From Rhodospirillales bacterium (GTDB lineage Bacteria; Pseudomonadota; Alphaproteobacteria; Acetobacterales; Acetobacteraceae): a stretch of DNA of 52,169 bases. Each line of letters begins with the position of its first letter. The first letter of the stretch is position 1. A program made the position numbers and the translations under genes. The stretch is from the NCBI GenBank assembly GCA_025359905.1, contig JANYDF010000120.1, forward strand, positions 1-52,169. Direction: 5' to 3'. The notes under the pieces were generated by a model. That model was not told the origin of the DNA. It saw nothing but the letters and a program-made list of their open reading frames with translations, and ran no database searches. This document shows positions 16,539 through 25,804 of this stretch, in pieces.

Positions 16539-18746
16539 ATGCCGGAATACGTCGTTCATATCGGGCTGCCGAAGACCGGCACCAAGTATCTACAGAATCA
16601 CTTTAAGTGGCATAGTGAATTTCTCGGGGGCAACGGCGTATATTATCCGCGCGAGTGGTGGAAGAGCCCGGCCGAGGTTCATCACGACGGTCTGCTGAAC
16701 GACCTGCGCAAACCGGCGTCGCCGGAATTGGACGCGATCTTTGCGGGCTTCAACGCGTCGGCGCATCGCACGATCCTAATTTCATGCGAGGGGCTTGGCG
16801 CGCTCGACGCGGCGGGACGCGAGCGGTTAAAGGCGCTGACGGCAGGCAACCCTGTGAAGATCGTGTTCTTCCCGCGCCGCTGGAGCGACTGGATCCCGTC
16901 GGCGTGGCAGCAGAACGTCAAGCAAGGCTCCGCAGAGACGTTTCCGGAATTCCTGGCCGACCGGATGACGCATATTTACCAAACCCCGTCGATCAATTTT
17001 GCGCATTTCTTGGAAGGCTTTGTCAGCACATTCGGTCGCGAGAGCCTGAATATCGTTGCATACAGCGATATAACTGATATGAAACTCGATAGCGTGGAGG
17101 TCTTCTACCGTCACGTTCTCGGCTTCGCGGAACTGCCAGAAATTAACCGCAAATCGATTCATTCGTCGCTCGGCATGCAAATGGCGGAACTGATCCGATG
17201 CTTGAATGCGCTGGAACTGGAACGCCGGGACGCGCCGGGTGTCGCGATGTTCCAGCGGCTCGATGCCTTCCGCAAGCACAGCTTGCTGGAGGAGCCGGTG
17301 CAAGCGGTGCTGGACGCGATGGACTTTACCGGCGGTAGCTTGGAAGTCGATGATTCGAAGGCGCCGCTGCTGACAGTTTACAACGAGCTCACAGAACGCT
17401 ACCGCGACCGGATTATCGACATCGGTGCGGGGCAGCGCATATTTGCGCCGCGCAAGGCTCTGGTGAAGTATATTCGTTCGGATTACTTGCTGGCGCCCGG
17501 AATCGCCGCGCGGGTGCGCGAGATCCACGAGACGATGGCCAGCCTGCACGACCAAGCGGGTGGGGCAGGCGCCGGCGGGCGCGGTGCCCCGGCTTCGACG
17601 ACGCTGGCGTTGCGCGGATTGCCGGGCGGCCTCGCCGATGTGCCGCCAGCCGGGCCCTTGCCGCCGGTGTTCTCGGCCAGCTTCGGTGCGGACGACGGCA
17701 CGGCGGCGATGCTCGCTGAGGGCTGGTCGGCCCCGGAGAAAAAATTCACTTGGACATCCGGCAATCGCGCCGTGCTGCGCCTGCCGCGCCCGACGCAACC
17801 AGGCAACTACCGACTGCGGCTGGCGGTGCGGCCTTATGTGCAGCCGCCGAAGCTTACCGCCCAGCCGGTTGGCGTGCAGGTGAACGGCGTCAAGGCAGCG
17901 AATCTTCGTATCAGTGCAACGACGGTAATCGAGTGCGACCTGCCGTGGCCTCTGCTGGACGACAAAGACGCCGTGACTGTGGTCTTTACGATGCCTGCTG
18001 CTGGCTCGCCGCATGCCTTGACCGGTGCGGCTGACCGCCGGGTGCTCGGCATTCGCATCGATCAGGCCGACATGCAGTTGCTGCCCGAGGCCGCCGGGAC
18101 GCTGCCCGACGGCGATCTGATGCAGGGCTTCGAGAGCCTGGGCGCGAATTGCGAGTTCGGGCTGGTGCAGCGCCGCTGCGGTGTGGACCCGCTCGGGCTG
18201 CTGCGCTTCGCCAACACGCCGTTGGCGCCGCTGATGGCGGCGCTGCGCGGCCGCTTCGAGGGGGTCGGTGAACCCGGCAGTTTCGATATCGAGGTCGAGT
18301 GGCAGGGCCGCGAGTACATGGTGCGCGACCAGCGTTATGGTCTGTACTACCATGCCTGGGTGCAAACCACCGAAGCAACGGCCGACGATGTGGCCAAGCG
18401 TGAATTGACCCGCCTGCCGCTGCTGACCCGCAAGCTGATCGAAGATTTGACCGAAGGCCTCAAGATCTTCGTGTTCCGCAGCGGCGAGCCGATCAGTCAG
18501 TCGCATGCGACCGAACTTGCCAAGCTGATCCGCAGCTACGGCCCCGGCACGCTGCTGTGGGTCGACTTGGCAGATGCGCAGCATCCACCAGGAAGTGTGA
18601 CCAAACTGGCGCCGGGACTGCTCAAGGGCTTCATGGACCGCTTCGCCCCGAACGAAAACGCGCACGACGTGTCGCTGGCATGCTGGCTGCAAGTGTGCCG
18701 TGAGGCGAACCGGTTGAACCAGCACGCCAAGGCCATCGCCAGCTAA
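16539..18746 (+). CDS. Sulfotransferase-like / beta-sandwich / FESLGxNCEFG-domain fusion
   Basis: About 735 residues in three parts. Residues 1-335 resemble a P-loop sulfotransferase: HIGLPKTGTKYLQ at 7-19 (the PKTGT loop that binds the 5'-phosphosulfate of PAPS) and FFPRRWSDWIPSAWQQ. A Gly/Ala-rich linker (about 337-355) leads to a beta-rich module at about 375-520 (NYRLRLAVRPYV, GVQVNGVKAANLRI). From about 530 comes FESLGANCEFGLVQRRCG, a DUF1796-like domain often found in alphaproteobacterial surface-polysaccharide loci. The ATG at 16539 is preferred; a GTG at 16515 is possible. The 3' end overlaps convergent recG by 4 bases. The role in sulfating a glycan is inference. Confidence 0.75.
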   Translation: MPEYVVHIGLPKTGTKYLQNHFKWHSEFLGGNGVYYPREWWKSPAEVHHDGLLNDLRKPASPELDAIFAGFNASAHRTILISCEGLGALDAAGRERLKALTAGNPVKIVFFPRRWSDWIPSAWQQNVKQGSAETFPEFLADRMTHIYQTPSINFAHFLEGFVSTFGRESLNIVAYSDITDMKLDSVEVFYRHVLGFAELPEINRKSIHSSLGMQMAELIRCLNALELERRDAPGVAMFQRLDAFRKHSLLEEPVQAVLDAMDFTGGSLEVDDSKAPLLTVYNELTERYRDRIIDIGAGQRIFAPRKALVKYIRSDYLLAPGIAARVREIHETMASLHDQAGGAGAGGRGAPASTTLALRGLPGGLADVPPAGPLPPVFSASFGADDGTAAMLAEGWSAPEKKFTWTSGNRAVLRLPRPTQPGNYRLRLAVRPYVQPPKLTAQPVGVQVNGVKAANLRISATTVIECDLPWPLLDDKDAVTVVFTMPAAGSPHALTGAADRRVLGIRIDQADMQLLPEAAGTLPDGDLMQGFESLGANCEFGLVQRRCGVDPLGLLRFANTPLAPLMAALRGRFEGVGEPGSFDIEVEWQGREYMVRDQRYGLYYHAWVQTTEATADDVAKRELTRLPLLTRKLIEDLTEGLKIFVFRSGEPISQSHATELAKLIRSYGPGTLLWVDLADAQHPPGSVTKLAPGLLKGFMDRFAPNENAHDVSLACWLQVCREANRLNQHAKAIAS

Positions 18747-20797
18747 CCGGAATGCAGCGTCCGCATCGCCGCCGTCCGCTCGAATAGCTTCAACAGCACG
18801 CGGACGGCGCGCCCGCGCTCAGTGTCCAGGCGCGGGTCTTTCTGCAACAGCAGTTCGGCGTCGCGCGCCGCCATGTGCAGCAGGTCCTCATCGCCCGCCG
18901 GGTCGGCCAGCCGCCAGCCGGGCAGCCCGGACTGACGGGTGCCGAGCAGGTCGCCGCCGCCACGCAGGCGGAAGTCCTCGTCGGCGATGCGAAAGCCGTC
19001 CTCGGTATCGCGCAGCAGTATCAGGCGGCGGCGGGCCACTTCGCTCAGGCCGTCGTCGTGCAGCAGCAAGCAGAAGCTTGCCTCCCGCCCGCGCCCAACC
19101 CGGCCGCGCAACTGGTGCAATTGCGCGAGGCCGAAGCGGTCGGCGTGCTCGATCACCATGACGCTGGCCTCGGGCACATCGACGCCGACTTCGATGACGG
19201 TGGTGGCGACCAGCAGGCGGGTGCGCCCGGCGGCGAAATCGGCCAGGGCTGCTTCGCGCACCGGGCTGTCCTGCTGGCCGTGCGCCAAGCTCACCAGCGG
19301 GCCGAAGCGGTCGCGCAACGCGGCGTAACGCGCCTCGGCGGCGGCGAGGTCGGTGGCTTCGCTTTCGCTGACCATCGGGCACACCCAATACACCCGCGCG
19401 CCGCCATCGAGCGCGCGGGCCACCGCGTCGGAAACGTCGGGCAGAGTCGCCAAGGAATGCAGCGTGGTGCGCACCGGCTTGCGCCCGGCCGGTTTGCCTT
19501 CCAGGCGGCTGACCTGCATTTCGCCCCACTGGGTCAGCAGCAGCGTGCGCGGGATTGGCGTGGCGGTCATCACCAGCACATCCGCCGCCGCGCCTTTGCT
19601 GCCCATCAGCAGGCGTTGCGCCACGCCAAAGCGGTGCTGCTCGTCGATCACCGCCAGCGCCAGATCGCGGTATTCGACCTTTTCCTGAAACAGCGCGTGG
19701 GTGCCGGCCACCAGCGGGATCGTGCCGTCCGCCAGTCCGGCCAGGATGCGCGCGCGTGCGGCCCCTTTGATGTTGCCAGTGAGCAGCACGGCGGGCACCG
19801 GGGAAATGCGTTCCAGCGTGCGCAGATGCTGCTGCGCCAAAACCTCGGTGGGCGCCATCAGCGCCGCCTGCGCCCCGGCTTCGACCGCGCGCAGCATGGC
19901 CAGGATCGCCACCAGGGTCTTGCCGGACCCGACATCGCCTTGCAGCAGCCGTAACATGCGGCGCGGTGCGGCCAGATCGGCGTCGATTTCGGCCAGCGCC
20001 GCCGTTTGCGCGGGGGTTGGGCGATGGCCGAACGCCGCTAGCGCCTGGGCGCGCAGCGCGCCATCGCCTGCCAGCGCACGGCCCGGACGCTCGCGCACCC
20101 TGCGACGGACCAAGGCCAGTGCGACTTGCCCGGCGAGCAACTCGTCGTATGCCAAGCGGCGGCGCGCGGTGGGCGGCGGCGGGGCGGCGGGCATTTGCAG
20201 CGCGGTCAGCGCCTCGGCGAAGCTCGGCCATTTCTCGCGCGCCAGCAGCGCCGCGTCGTGCCATTGCGGGAATGCGGGCACCAGTTTCAGCGCCTCGGGC
20301 AGCGCCTTGCGCAGTTGCCAGGGGAACAGACCGGCGGTCAGCGGCCAGATAGGCTCGATACCAGGCAGCCGGTCGGCTTGATCCAGCGCCACGATATGAT
20401 CGGGGTGCACCATGTTGCGCCGCTCGTCGGCGCGGCCCGACACCAGCACCTTGCCGCCGGGCGGCAGTTTGGCGCGCGGGAAGCCCTTGAAGAACACCAG
20501 TTCGGCGAACGCGGTGCCGTCGGTGACAATCGCCTTGGTCGGCTGGCGGGCGTTGGCGGGCGGTTCGATACGCACCACTTCCACCGCAACGGTGGCCATC
20601 GTGCCCGGCTGCAACGCCCGCAGCGTAACTCGCTCACGCCGGTCGATGTACGAATCGGGCAGATGGAACAGCAGGTCGATGACCCGGTCGCCGCCTGCCA
20701 CGCGCTTCACCAGCGCCGCCAGCGCCGGTCCGGCGCCGCGCAGGCTGGTCAGAGGCGCGAAAAGAACGGCGAGTCGATCCTGTTCCACGGCTGACAC
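18743..20797 (-). CDS. recG: ATP-dependent DNA helicase RecG
   Basis: Branch-migration helicase that regresses stalled replication forks and processes recombination intermediates. The 684-residue protein has an N-terminal wedge OB-domain (LPDSYIDRRERVTLR), then the helicase core: LLQGDVGSGKTLVA (Walker A), APTEVLAQQH, VIDEQHRFGV (DExH variant), MTATPIPRT, and the C-terminal VIEVGVDVPEASVMVIEHADRFGLAQLHQLRGRVGRG. The TRG-like segment FRLRGGGDLLGTRQSG follows. Divergent from sdhE-mfd, with 33 bases between the start codons, so the promoters must overlap. Confidence 0.97.
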   Translation of the reverse strand: MSAVEQDRLAVLFAPLTSLRGAGPALAALVKRVAGGDRVIDLLFHLPDSYIDRRERVTLRALQPGTMATVAVEVVRIEPPANARQPTKAIVTDGTAFAELVFFKGFPRAKLPPGGKVLVSGRADERRNMVHPDHIVALDQADRLPGIEPIWPLTAGLFPWQLRKALPEALKLVPAFPQWHDAALLAREKWPSFAEALTALQMPAAPPPPTARRRLAYDELLAGQVALALVRRRVRERPGRALAGDGALRAQALAAFGHRPTPAQTAALAEIDADLAAPRRMLRLLQGDVGSGKTLVAILAMLRAVEAGAQAALMAPTEVLAQQHLRTLERISPVPAVLLTGNIKGAARARILAGLADGTIPLVAGTHALFQEKVEYRDLALAVIDEQHRFGVAQRLLMGSKGAAADVLVMTATPIPRTLLLTQWGEMQVSRLEGKPAGRKPVRTTLHSLATLPDVSDAVARALDGGARVYWVCPMVSESEATDLAAAEARYAALRDRFGPLVSLAHGQQDSPVREAALADFAAGRTRLLVATTVIEVGVDVPEASVMVIEHADRFGLAQLHQLRGRVGRGREASFCLLLHDDGLSEVARRRLILLRDTEDGFRIADEDFRLRGGGDLLGTRQSGLPGWRLADPAGDEDLLHMAARDAELLLQKDPRLDTERGRAVRVLLKLFERTAAMRTLHSG

Positions 20798-20830
20798 TCA
20801 CCAGGGCGGAGCCTATATGGCAACAGGCTC

Positions 20831-21115
20831 ATGCTGGACCCTGATCCCCATTCCAATCCCGTACCGCTCGGCGTCCGCCAGCGGCGTTTGCTGTTCCGCG
20901 CCAATCATCGCGGCACCCACGAAACCGACTTGCTGATCGGCGGTTACGTAACAGCCCGGATCGGCGTGCTGAGCGACGCGGACATGGACGCGCTGGAAGA
21001 GATTCTCGAATTGCCCGACACCGACCTCGCCGACTGGTTGACCGGGCGCCGCCCGATCCCTGCCAACGCCGATAGCCCAATGCTGCGCGCCATCCACGCG
21101 GCGGCGCAGCGATGA
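20831..21115 (+). CDS. sdhE: FAD assembly factor SdhE
   Basis: A 94-residue protein of the SdhE/DUF339 family, needed for covalent FAD attachment to the succinate dehydrogenase flavoprotein. The key RGxxE motif is present as RGTHETD at about residues 27-33, and the helical core includes DALEEILELPDTDLADWLTG. It overlaps mfd by 4 bases (ATGA), so the two are coupled. The association with mfd is known from related alphaproteobacteria. No sdh genes are in the window. Confidence 0.93.
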   Translation: MLDPDPHSNPVPLGVRQRRLLFRANHRGTHETDLLIGGYVTARIGVLSDADMDALEEILELPDTDLADWLTGRRPIPANADSPMLRAIHAAAQR

Positions 21116-24100
21116 TCGCGCCGCACGCGGCGGGCGCCACCGTCTGGGGCGCGCCGGACGGCTGGGACGCGGTTTTGCTTGGCCGCCGGGCGCGCGAGCT
21201 AGGCGGGGCGACGTTGCTGCATGTGGCGCGCGACGACAGCCGGATGGCCAAGCTGGCCGAGTCGCTGGCGTTCTTCTCGCCTGATACCGAGGTACTGCGC
21301 TTCCCGGCCTGGGACTGCCTGCCGTACGACCGCGTTTCGCCCAACCCCGAACTGGTCAGCCAGCGCATCGACACGCTGGCCCGGCTGCTGGAACCGGCGA
21401 CCCTGCCGCGCATTGTGCTGACCACGGTCAATGCGCTGGTGCAGCGCGTGCCGCCGCGCGCGGTGTTCCAAGGCGTCAGCCGTCCGCTGGCGCAAGGCGG
21501 CGTGGTGAAGCCCGAAGAACTGGCGCGGTTTCTGGAAGCCAACGGCTATGGCCGCGCTGCGACGGTGATGGAGCCGGGCGAATACGCCATGCGCGGCGGC
21601 ATCATCGACATTTTCCCCGCCGGACGCGCCGACCCGGTGCGGCTCGATCTGTTCGGCGACACCATCGAGAGCATCCGCGCCTTCGACCCCACCACGCAGC
21701 GCAGCGGCGTGCGGGTGGAGCAACTGGCGCTGCGCCCGGTCAGCGAAGTGTTTCTCGACAAGGAATCGGTGGCGCGCTTCCGCACCGGCTGGCGCGAGCA
21801 TTTCGGCCAAGCGGCGACGAGCGACCCACTTTACCTGTCGGTCTCCGAAGGCCGCCGCCATCCTGGCATGGAACACTGGGCGCCGCTGTTCCACGACACG
21901 TTGGAAACGCTGCTCGACTATCTGCAAGGCGCGTCGGTCAGCCTCGATCACCAGGACGCCGACGTGCTGACGGCACGGCTGGAGATGATCGCCGACCATT
22001 TCGACGCGCGCAAAACGTTGCCGCGCGACGGCGAAACCCCGTACCGGCCATTGCCGCCCGGCTTGCTGTATTTGGACCGCGCCGGATGGGACGGGATGCT
22101 GGCGGGCACACCGCTGTTTACCTTCAGCCCGTTTGGCCGCCCGGACGACTCGGCGGGCGGCGGTGTGGATGCGGGCGGCAGGCCCGCGCCGATTCTGGCG
22201 CAATCCGGCGGCACCGGCGTGTTCGATCAGTTCAAGGCGCTGGTGGATCGCTGGGCCAGCGAAGGCCGCCGTGTGCTGGTGACGGCCTGGAGCCGGGGTT
22301 CGCGCGAGCGGCTTGGCCATCTGCTGAAAGATCATGGCCTTAAGCTCGAAACCTCCGACGACTGGGAGAAGGCGCGCCGGGTAAAAGCTGGCAGCGTCGC
22401 GCTGGTGACGCTGGCGCTGGAGCGCGGCTTCCTGGCCGACGACCCGCAGCTTGGCCGCATCGCCTGCCTGTCCGAGCAGGATCTACTGGGCGAGCGCATC
22501 AGCCGACCGCCGCGCAAGCGCAAGCGTGCCGATCAGTTCATCGCCGAGGCCACCGAAATCGCCGAGGGCGATCTGGTGGTGCATCAGGACCACGGCATCG
22601 GCCGCTACGACGGGCTGGTGACGCTGACGGTGAACGAGGCGCCGCACGACTGCCTGCGGATTATCTACGACGGCGGCGACAAGCTGTTCCTGCCGGTCGA
22701 AAACATCGAAATGCTGTCGCGCTTCGGCAGCGAGACCAGCGGCGTGGCGCTCGACAAGCTGGGCAGCGCCAACTGGCAAACCCGCAAGTCCAAGGCCAAG
22801 CAACGCATCCGCGACATGGCGGGCGAATTGATCCGCATCGCCGCCAGCCGCCGATTGCGCGACGCGGAGGTGATGGCCCCGGCCGAAGGTGCGTGGGAAG
22901 AATTCTGCGCCCGCTTCCCGTTCGCCGAGACCGAGGACCAGACGCGGGCGATTGCCGACGTGCTGGAGGACATCGCCTCCGGCCGCCCGATGGACCGGCT
23001 GATCTGCGGCGACGTGGGCTTTGGCAAGACCGAGGTGGCGCTGCGCGCGGCCTTTGTTGCCGCAATGTCGGGCAATCAGGTGGCCGTGGTGGTGCCCACC
23101 ACATTGCTGGCCCGCCAGCATTTCCGCACCTTCTCGGCCCGGTTCGCCGGCCTGCCGGTGAAGGTGGCACAGTTGTCGCGCATGGTCACCGCCAAGGAAG
23201 CCGCCGAGAACCGCAAGGCACTGGCGTCCGGCGACGTGCAGATCGTCGTCGGCACCCACGCGCTGCTGGCCAAGGGCATCGAGTTCTCGTCGCTCGGCAT
23301 GGTGATCGTTGACGAGGAACAGCATTTTGGCGTCGCGCATAAGGAAAAACTGAAGGCGCTGAAGGCTGACGTGCATGTGCTGACGCTGACCGCGACGCCA
23401 ATCCCGCGCACGCTGCAACTGGCGCTGACCGGGGTGCGCGAGATGAGCGTGATCGCGACCCCGCCGGTGGACCGCTTGGCGGTGCGCACCTTCATCATGC
23501 CGTTCGACGGCGTGGTGGCGCGCGAGGCGATCCAGCGCGAACGGTTCCGTGGCGGGCAGATATTCTGCGTGGTGCCGCGCATCGAAGACCTTGCCACCAT
23601 GGCCGAACGGCTGGCCGCCATCGTGCCGGAAGCGCGGATGGCGATGGCGCATGGCCGTCTGGCGCCGACCGAGCTGGAACGGGTGATGACCGAGTTCGGC
23701 GACGGCAAGTACGACATCCTGCTATCGACCAATATCGTCGAAAGCGGCCTCGATATGCCGGCGGTTAACACGTTGATTATCCATCGCGCCGATATGTTCG
23801 GGCTGGGGCAGTTGTACCAGCTGCGTGGCCGGGTCGGGCGCGGCAAGCAGCGCGGGTACGCTTACCTGACGTGGCCGCCCAGCCACCGGCTGTCGGCGGC
23901 GGCGGAAAAGCGGCTGACGGTGATGCAGACGCTGGATGCGCTCGGTGCCGGGTTCACGCTCGCCAGCCACGATTTGGACATTCGCGGCGCGGGCAATCTG
24001 CTGGGCGATGAGCAATCGGGCCATATCCGCGAGGTCGGCATCGAGCTGTATCAGCAGATGCTGGAAGACGCGGTGGCCGACATGAAGGCCGAGAAGGGCC

Positions 24101-24582
24101 GCAAGAAGGCCGCCGACCGTGACTGGACGCCGAATATCGGCCTGGGCCTGCCGGTGCTGATCCCGGAGATTTACGTCCGCGATCTGCCGGTACGGCTTGG
24201 CCTATACCGCCGGATCGGGGCGCTGGCGTCTGACGCCGAAACGCAAGCAATGGCGGCGGAGTTGGTGGACCGCTTTGGCCCGCTGCCGGACGAAGTGGAG
24301 AATTTGCTCCAAGTCGTGGCCCTTAAGCGGATGTGCCGCGAGTCCGGCGTCGAGAAATTGGAGGCCGGGCCGAAGGGCATGGTGCTGACGTTCCGCGGCA
24401 ACGCGTTCCGTAATCCATCGGGTTTGGTGTCGTGGCTGTCCAGCAAGGGCGGTCTGATCCGGCTACGCCCGGACCATAAGCTGGCGGTCACCCGCGACAT
24501 GACGTTGCCGCAGCGGCTGAAAACGGCGCGCGAAATCATGGAAAACCTCAACCGCATCGCCGTGCAGGCCAAAGCGGCTTAG
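21112..24582 (+). CDS. mfd: Transcription-repair coupling factor
   Basis: Removes RNA polymerase stalled at DNA damage and recruits UvrA. The 1156-residue product has the UvrB-like N-terminal region (RFPAWDCLPYDRVSPNPELVSQR; GYGRAATVMEPGEYAMRGGIIDIFP), the RNA-polymerase interaction domain (GDLVVHQDHGIGRYDGL), then the RecG-like motor. The motor has ICGDVGFGKTEVA (Walker A), VVPTTLLARQHF, IVDEEQHFGVAHKE (DEEQ), LTATPIPRTLQLAL, NIVESGLDMPAVNTLI and QLRGRVGRGKQRGYAY. The TRCF C-terminal domain completes it. It follows sdhE with a 4-base overlap. Confidence 0.97.
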   Translation: MIAPHAAGATVWGAPDGWDAVLLGRRARELGGATLLHVARDDSRMAKLAESLAFFSPDTEVLRFPAWDCLPYDRVSPNPELVSQRIDTLARLLEPATLPRIVLTTVNALVQRVPPRAVFQGVSRPLAQGGVVKPEELARFLEANGYGRAATVMEPGEYAMRGGIIDIFPAGRADPVRLDLFGDTIESIRAFDPTTQRSGVRVEQLALRPVSEVFLDKESVARFRTGWREHFGQAATSDPLYLSVSEGRRHPGMEHWAPLFHDTLETLLDYLQGASVSLDHQDADVLTARLEMIADHFDARKTLPRDGETPYRPLPPGLLYLDRAGWDGMLAGTPLFTFSPFGRPDDSAGGGVDAGGRPAPILAQSGGTGVFDQFKALVDRWASEGRRVLVTAWSRGSRERLGHLLKDHGLKLETSDDWEKARRVKAGSVALVTLALERGFLADDPQLGRIACLSEQDLLGERISRPPRKRKRADQFIAEATEIAEGDLVVHQDHGIGRYDGLVTLTVNEAPHDCLRIIYDGGDKLFLPVENIEMLSRFGSETSGVALDKLGSANWQTRKSKAKQRIRDMAGELIRIAASRRLRDAEVMAPAEGAWEEFCARFPFAETEDQTRAIADVLEDIASGRPMDRLICGDVGFGKTEVALRAAFVAAMSGNQVAVVVPTTLLARQHFRTFSARFAGLPVKVAQLSRMVTAKEAAENRKALASGDVQIVVGTHALLAKGIEFSSLGMVIVDEEQHFGVAHKEKLKALKADVHVLTLTATPIPRTLQLALTGVREMSVIATPPVDRLAVRTFIMPFDGVVAREAIQRERFRGGQIFCVVPRIEDLATMAERLAAIVPEARMAMAHGRLAPTELERVMTEFGDGKYDILLSTNIVESGLDMPAVNTLIIHRADMFGLGQLYQLRGRVGRGKQRGYAYLTWPPSHRLSAAAEKRLTVMQTLDALGAGFTLASHDLDIRGAGNLLGDEQSGHIREVGIELYQQMLEDAVADMKAEKGRKKAADRDWTPNIGLGLPVLIPEIYVRDLPVRLGLYRRIGALASDAETQAMAAELVDRFGPLPDEVENLLQVVALKRMCRESGVEKLEAGPKGMVLTFRGNAFRNPSGLVSWLSSKGGLIRLRPDHKLAVTRDMTLPQRLKTAREIMENLNRIAVQAKAA

Positions 24583-24615
24583 CCCGGCGCGCCGCAGCGT
24601 TCGAAGGAACCGGCC

Positions 24616-24906
24616 ATGCTGTTCGCCTATATCGTGGCGTATGTCGTTCTGACCATTTTTGCGTGGATCTACAGCCCGTGGGTTGCGGAAGATTTGACGC
24701 TGCGCGCGCTGGTGATGATCGTGGCCCCGGTCCTGATCATCGGTGCTTCGGTGCAGATATGGCGCTTGATGCGGCATAAGACCGCCGACGCACAGGAAGT
24801 TGCGCGCAATGCGTGGCTGGCGCAGCAGCCGGTCTTAGTCGACATCGAAACGGCGCAGGACGAATCCTGGCGGCTGTTGCGCGGCGAGGCGAAGCTGGAA
24901 GATTAG
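24616..24906 (+). CDS. Small two-helix membrane protein, unknown function
   Basis: A 96-residue protein. Two hydrophobic segments at about residues 2-20 (LFAYIVAYVVLTIFAWIYS) and 30-49 (ALVMIVAPVLIIGASVQIW) suggest a hairpin in the inner membrane. A charged cytoplasmic-type tail (MRHKTADAQEVARNAW to EAKLED) follows. The ATG has AAGGAACCGGCC directly upstream. It lies 33 bases after mfd on the same strand and overlaps the convergent GT9-like gene by 4 bases. I do not recognise the family. Confidence 0.7.
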   Translation: MLFAYIVAYVVLTIFAWIYSPWVAEDLTLRALVMIVAPVLIIGASVQIWRLMRHKTADAQEVARNAWLAQQPVLVDIETAQDESWRLLRGEAKLED

Positions 24907-25784
24907 ACGGCGCGTACGATCCGCCCGGTTTCGGCGCGCAGCCAGTCCAGATTGCTGCCGCGCGCGAACCACACCGCCTGCGCTGCGGCCTCATCCGCCG
25001 GGCCGCGCGAGAATTCCAGCGCATCCGGCAAGCCGGGCACCGGCAGATGCACCGCCAGGGCGCGTGTATAGTCGCGCATCCGCCATTCCGGGCGATGCGT
25101 GGTGAAGAAAGTCAGGCAAGGCACGCCGAACGCGTCGGCCAGATGTGGCATGGCGGTATCGGCCGAGACCATCAGCGCTGCGCCAGCCACGAGGCTGCAC
25201 AATTGCGCGAAGTCGCCGGTTTGCGGTGCGGCAATCGCGCCCGGCGGCGGCGGGCTTTGGGTAACCGTGGGCAGGCCGTGCTTCAGCAATTCAGACACGA
25301 GGATTGCGTGAACCGGGTCCGGCATGTCGCGCAGCGCCATTGAGGTGCGCGGGCAGACCAGGGCGTAACGCGCTGGTAAACCAGCAATGGGTGAGACCGT
25401 CACGCGCGGCGCAAGCCATGAATTGCGCCGGTGGGCAGTCGGCACGCTGGCAGGTTCCAGGCCCAACGCGCGCAGGAAATAGTCGATCATCGCCACGCCG
25501 CGAAACGCCGGGTCGAACGCGAAATCGCGGATGTCGATGCACCGGGCGAAACGGGCGGCGGGCGGGAAAGCAATGTCCGGCGTGGCCGCCTCCCACGGCA
25601 GGTCGCGCACCTCGCACAGATCGGGGGCGGCTTGGTAGACGCCTTGCACCATGTCGGCGAGGCCGGGCAGGCGGAACAGCACGGGCTTTCCGGGCAACGC
25701 GCCGAGCGCCAAGGCAGCCGTCAGCGCCTGCACACCGATGATGCTATCGCCCAGGCTGCGGCCAAATCCGTTCAGGATCGCCAC
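24903..25784 (-). CDS. GT9-like glycosyltransferase (heptosyltransferase-type fold)
   Basis: About 293 residues resembling the glycosyltransferase 9/ADP-heptose transferase fold. The N-terminal FGRSLGDSIIGVQALTAAL matches the G-D-h-h-x-x-P-like opening, and the C-terminal MVSADTAMPHLADAFGVPCLTFF matches the conserved S-x-D-T/S-x-x-x-H-h-A motif that binds the sugar nucleotide. The GTG at 25784 is chosen; its ribosome binding site is poor, and the frame stays open to 26018 inside the DsbA-like gene. It follows that gene's stop by 20 bases, so coupled translation is likely. Acceptor unknown; members often act on LPS or glycoproteins. Confidence 0.75.
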   Translation of the reverse strand: MAILNGFGRSLGDSIIGVQALTAALALGALPGKPVLFRLPGLADMVQGVYQAAPDLCEVRDLPWEAATPDIAFPPAARFARCIDIRDFAFDPAFRGVAMIDYFLRALGLEPASVPTAHRRNSWLAPRVTVSPIAGLPARYALVCPRTSMALRDMPDPVHAILVSELLKHGLPTVTQSPPPPGAIAAPQTGDFAQLCSLVAGAALMVSADTAMPHLADAFGVPCLTFFTTHRPEWRMRDYTRALAVHLPVPGLPDALEFSRGPADEAAAQAVWFARGSNLDWLRAETGRIVRAV

Positions 25785-25804
25785 GCGCGCGGTATCGGGC
25801 GGGG

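Noticed and set aside
16827-18725. A 632-codon open frame on the minus strand
   Set aside because: It lies wholly antisense to the sulfotransferase fusion, is rich in Arg, His and Gln with no family motif, and is a by-product of GC-rich third positions.
18875-19954. Long plus-strand open frame inside recG
   Set aside because: Antisense to clear RecG helicase motifs; low-complexity Ala/Gln/Arg protein with no recognisable domain.
22483-23652. Minus-strand frame of 389 codons inside mfd
   Set aside because: Antisense to the Mfd motor motifs and His/Arg/Gln-rich, typical of shadow frames.
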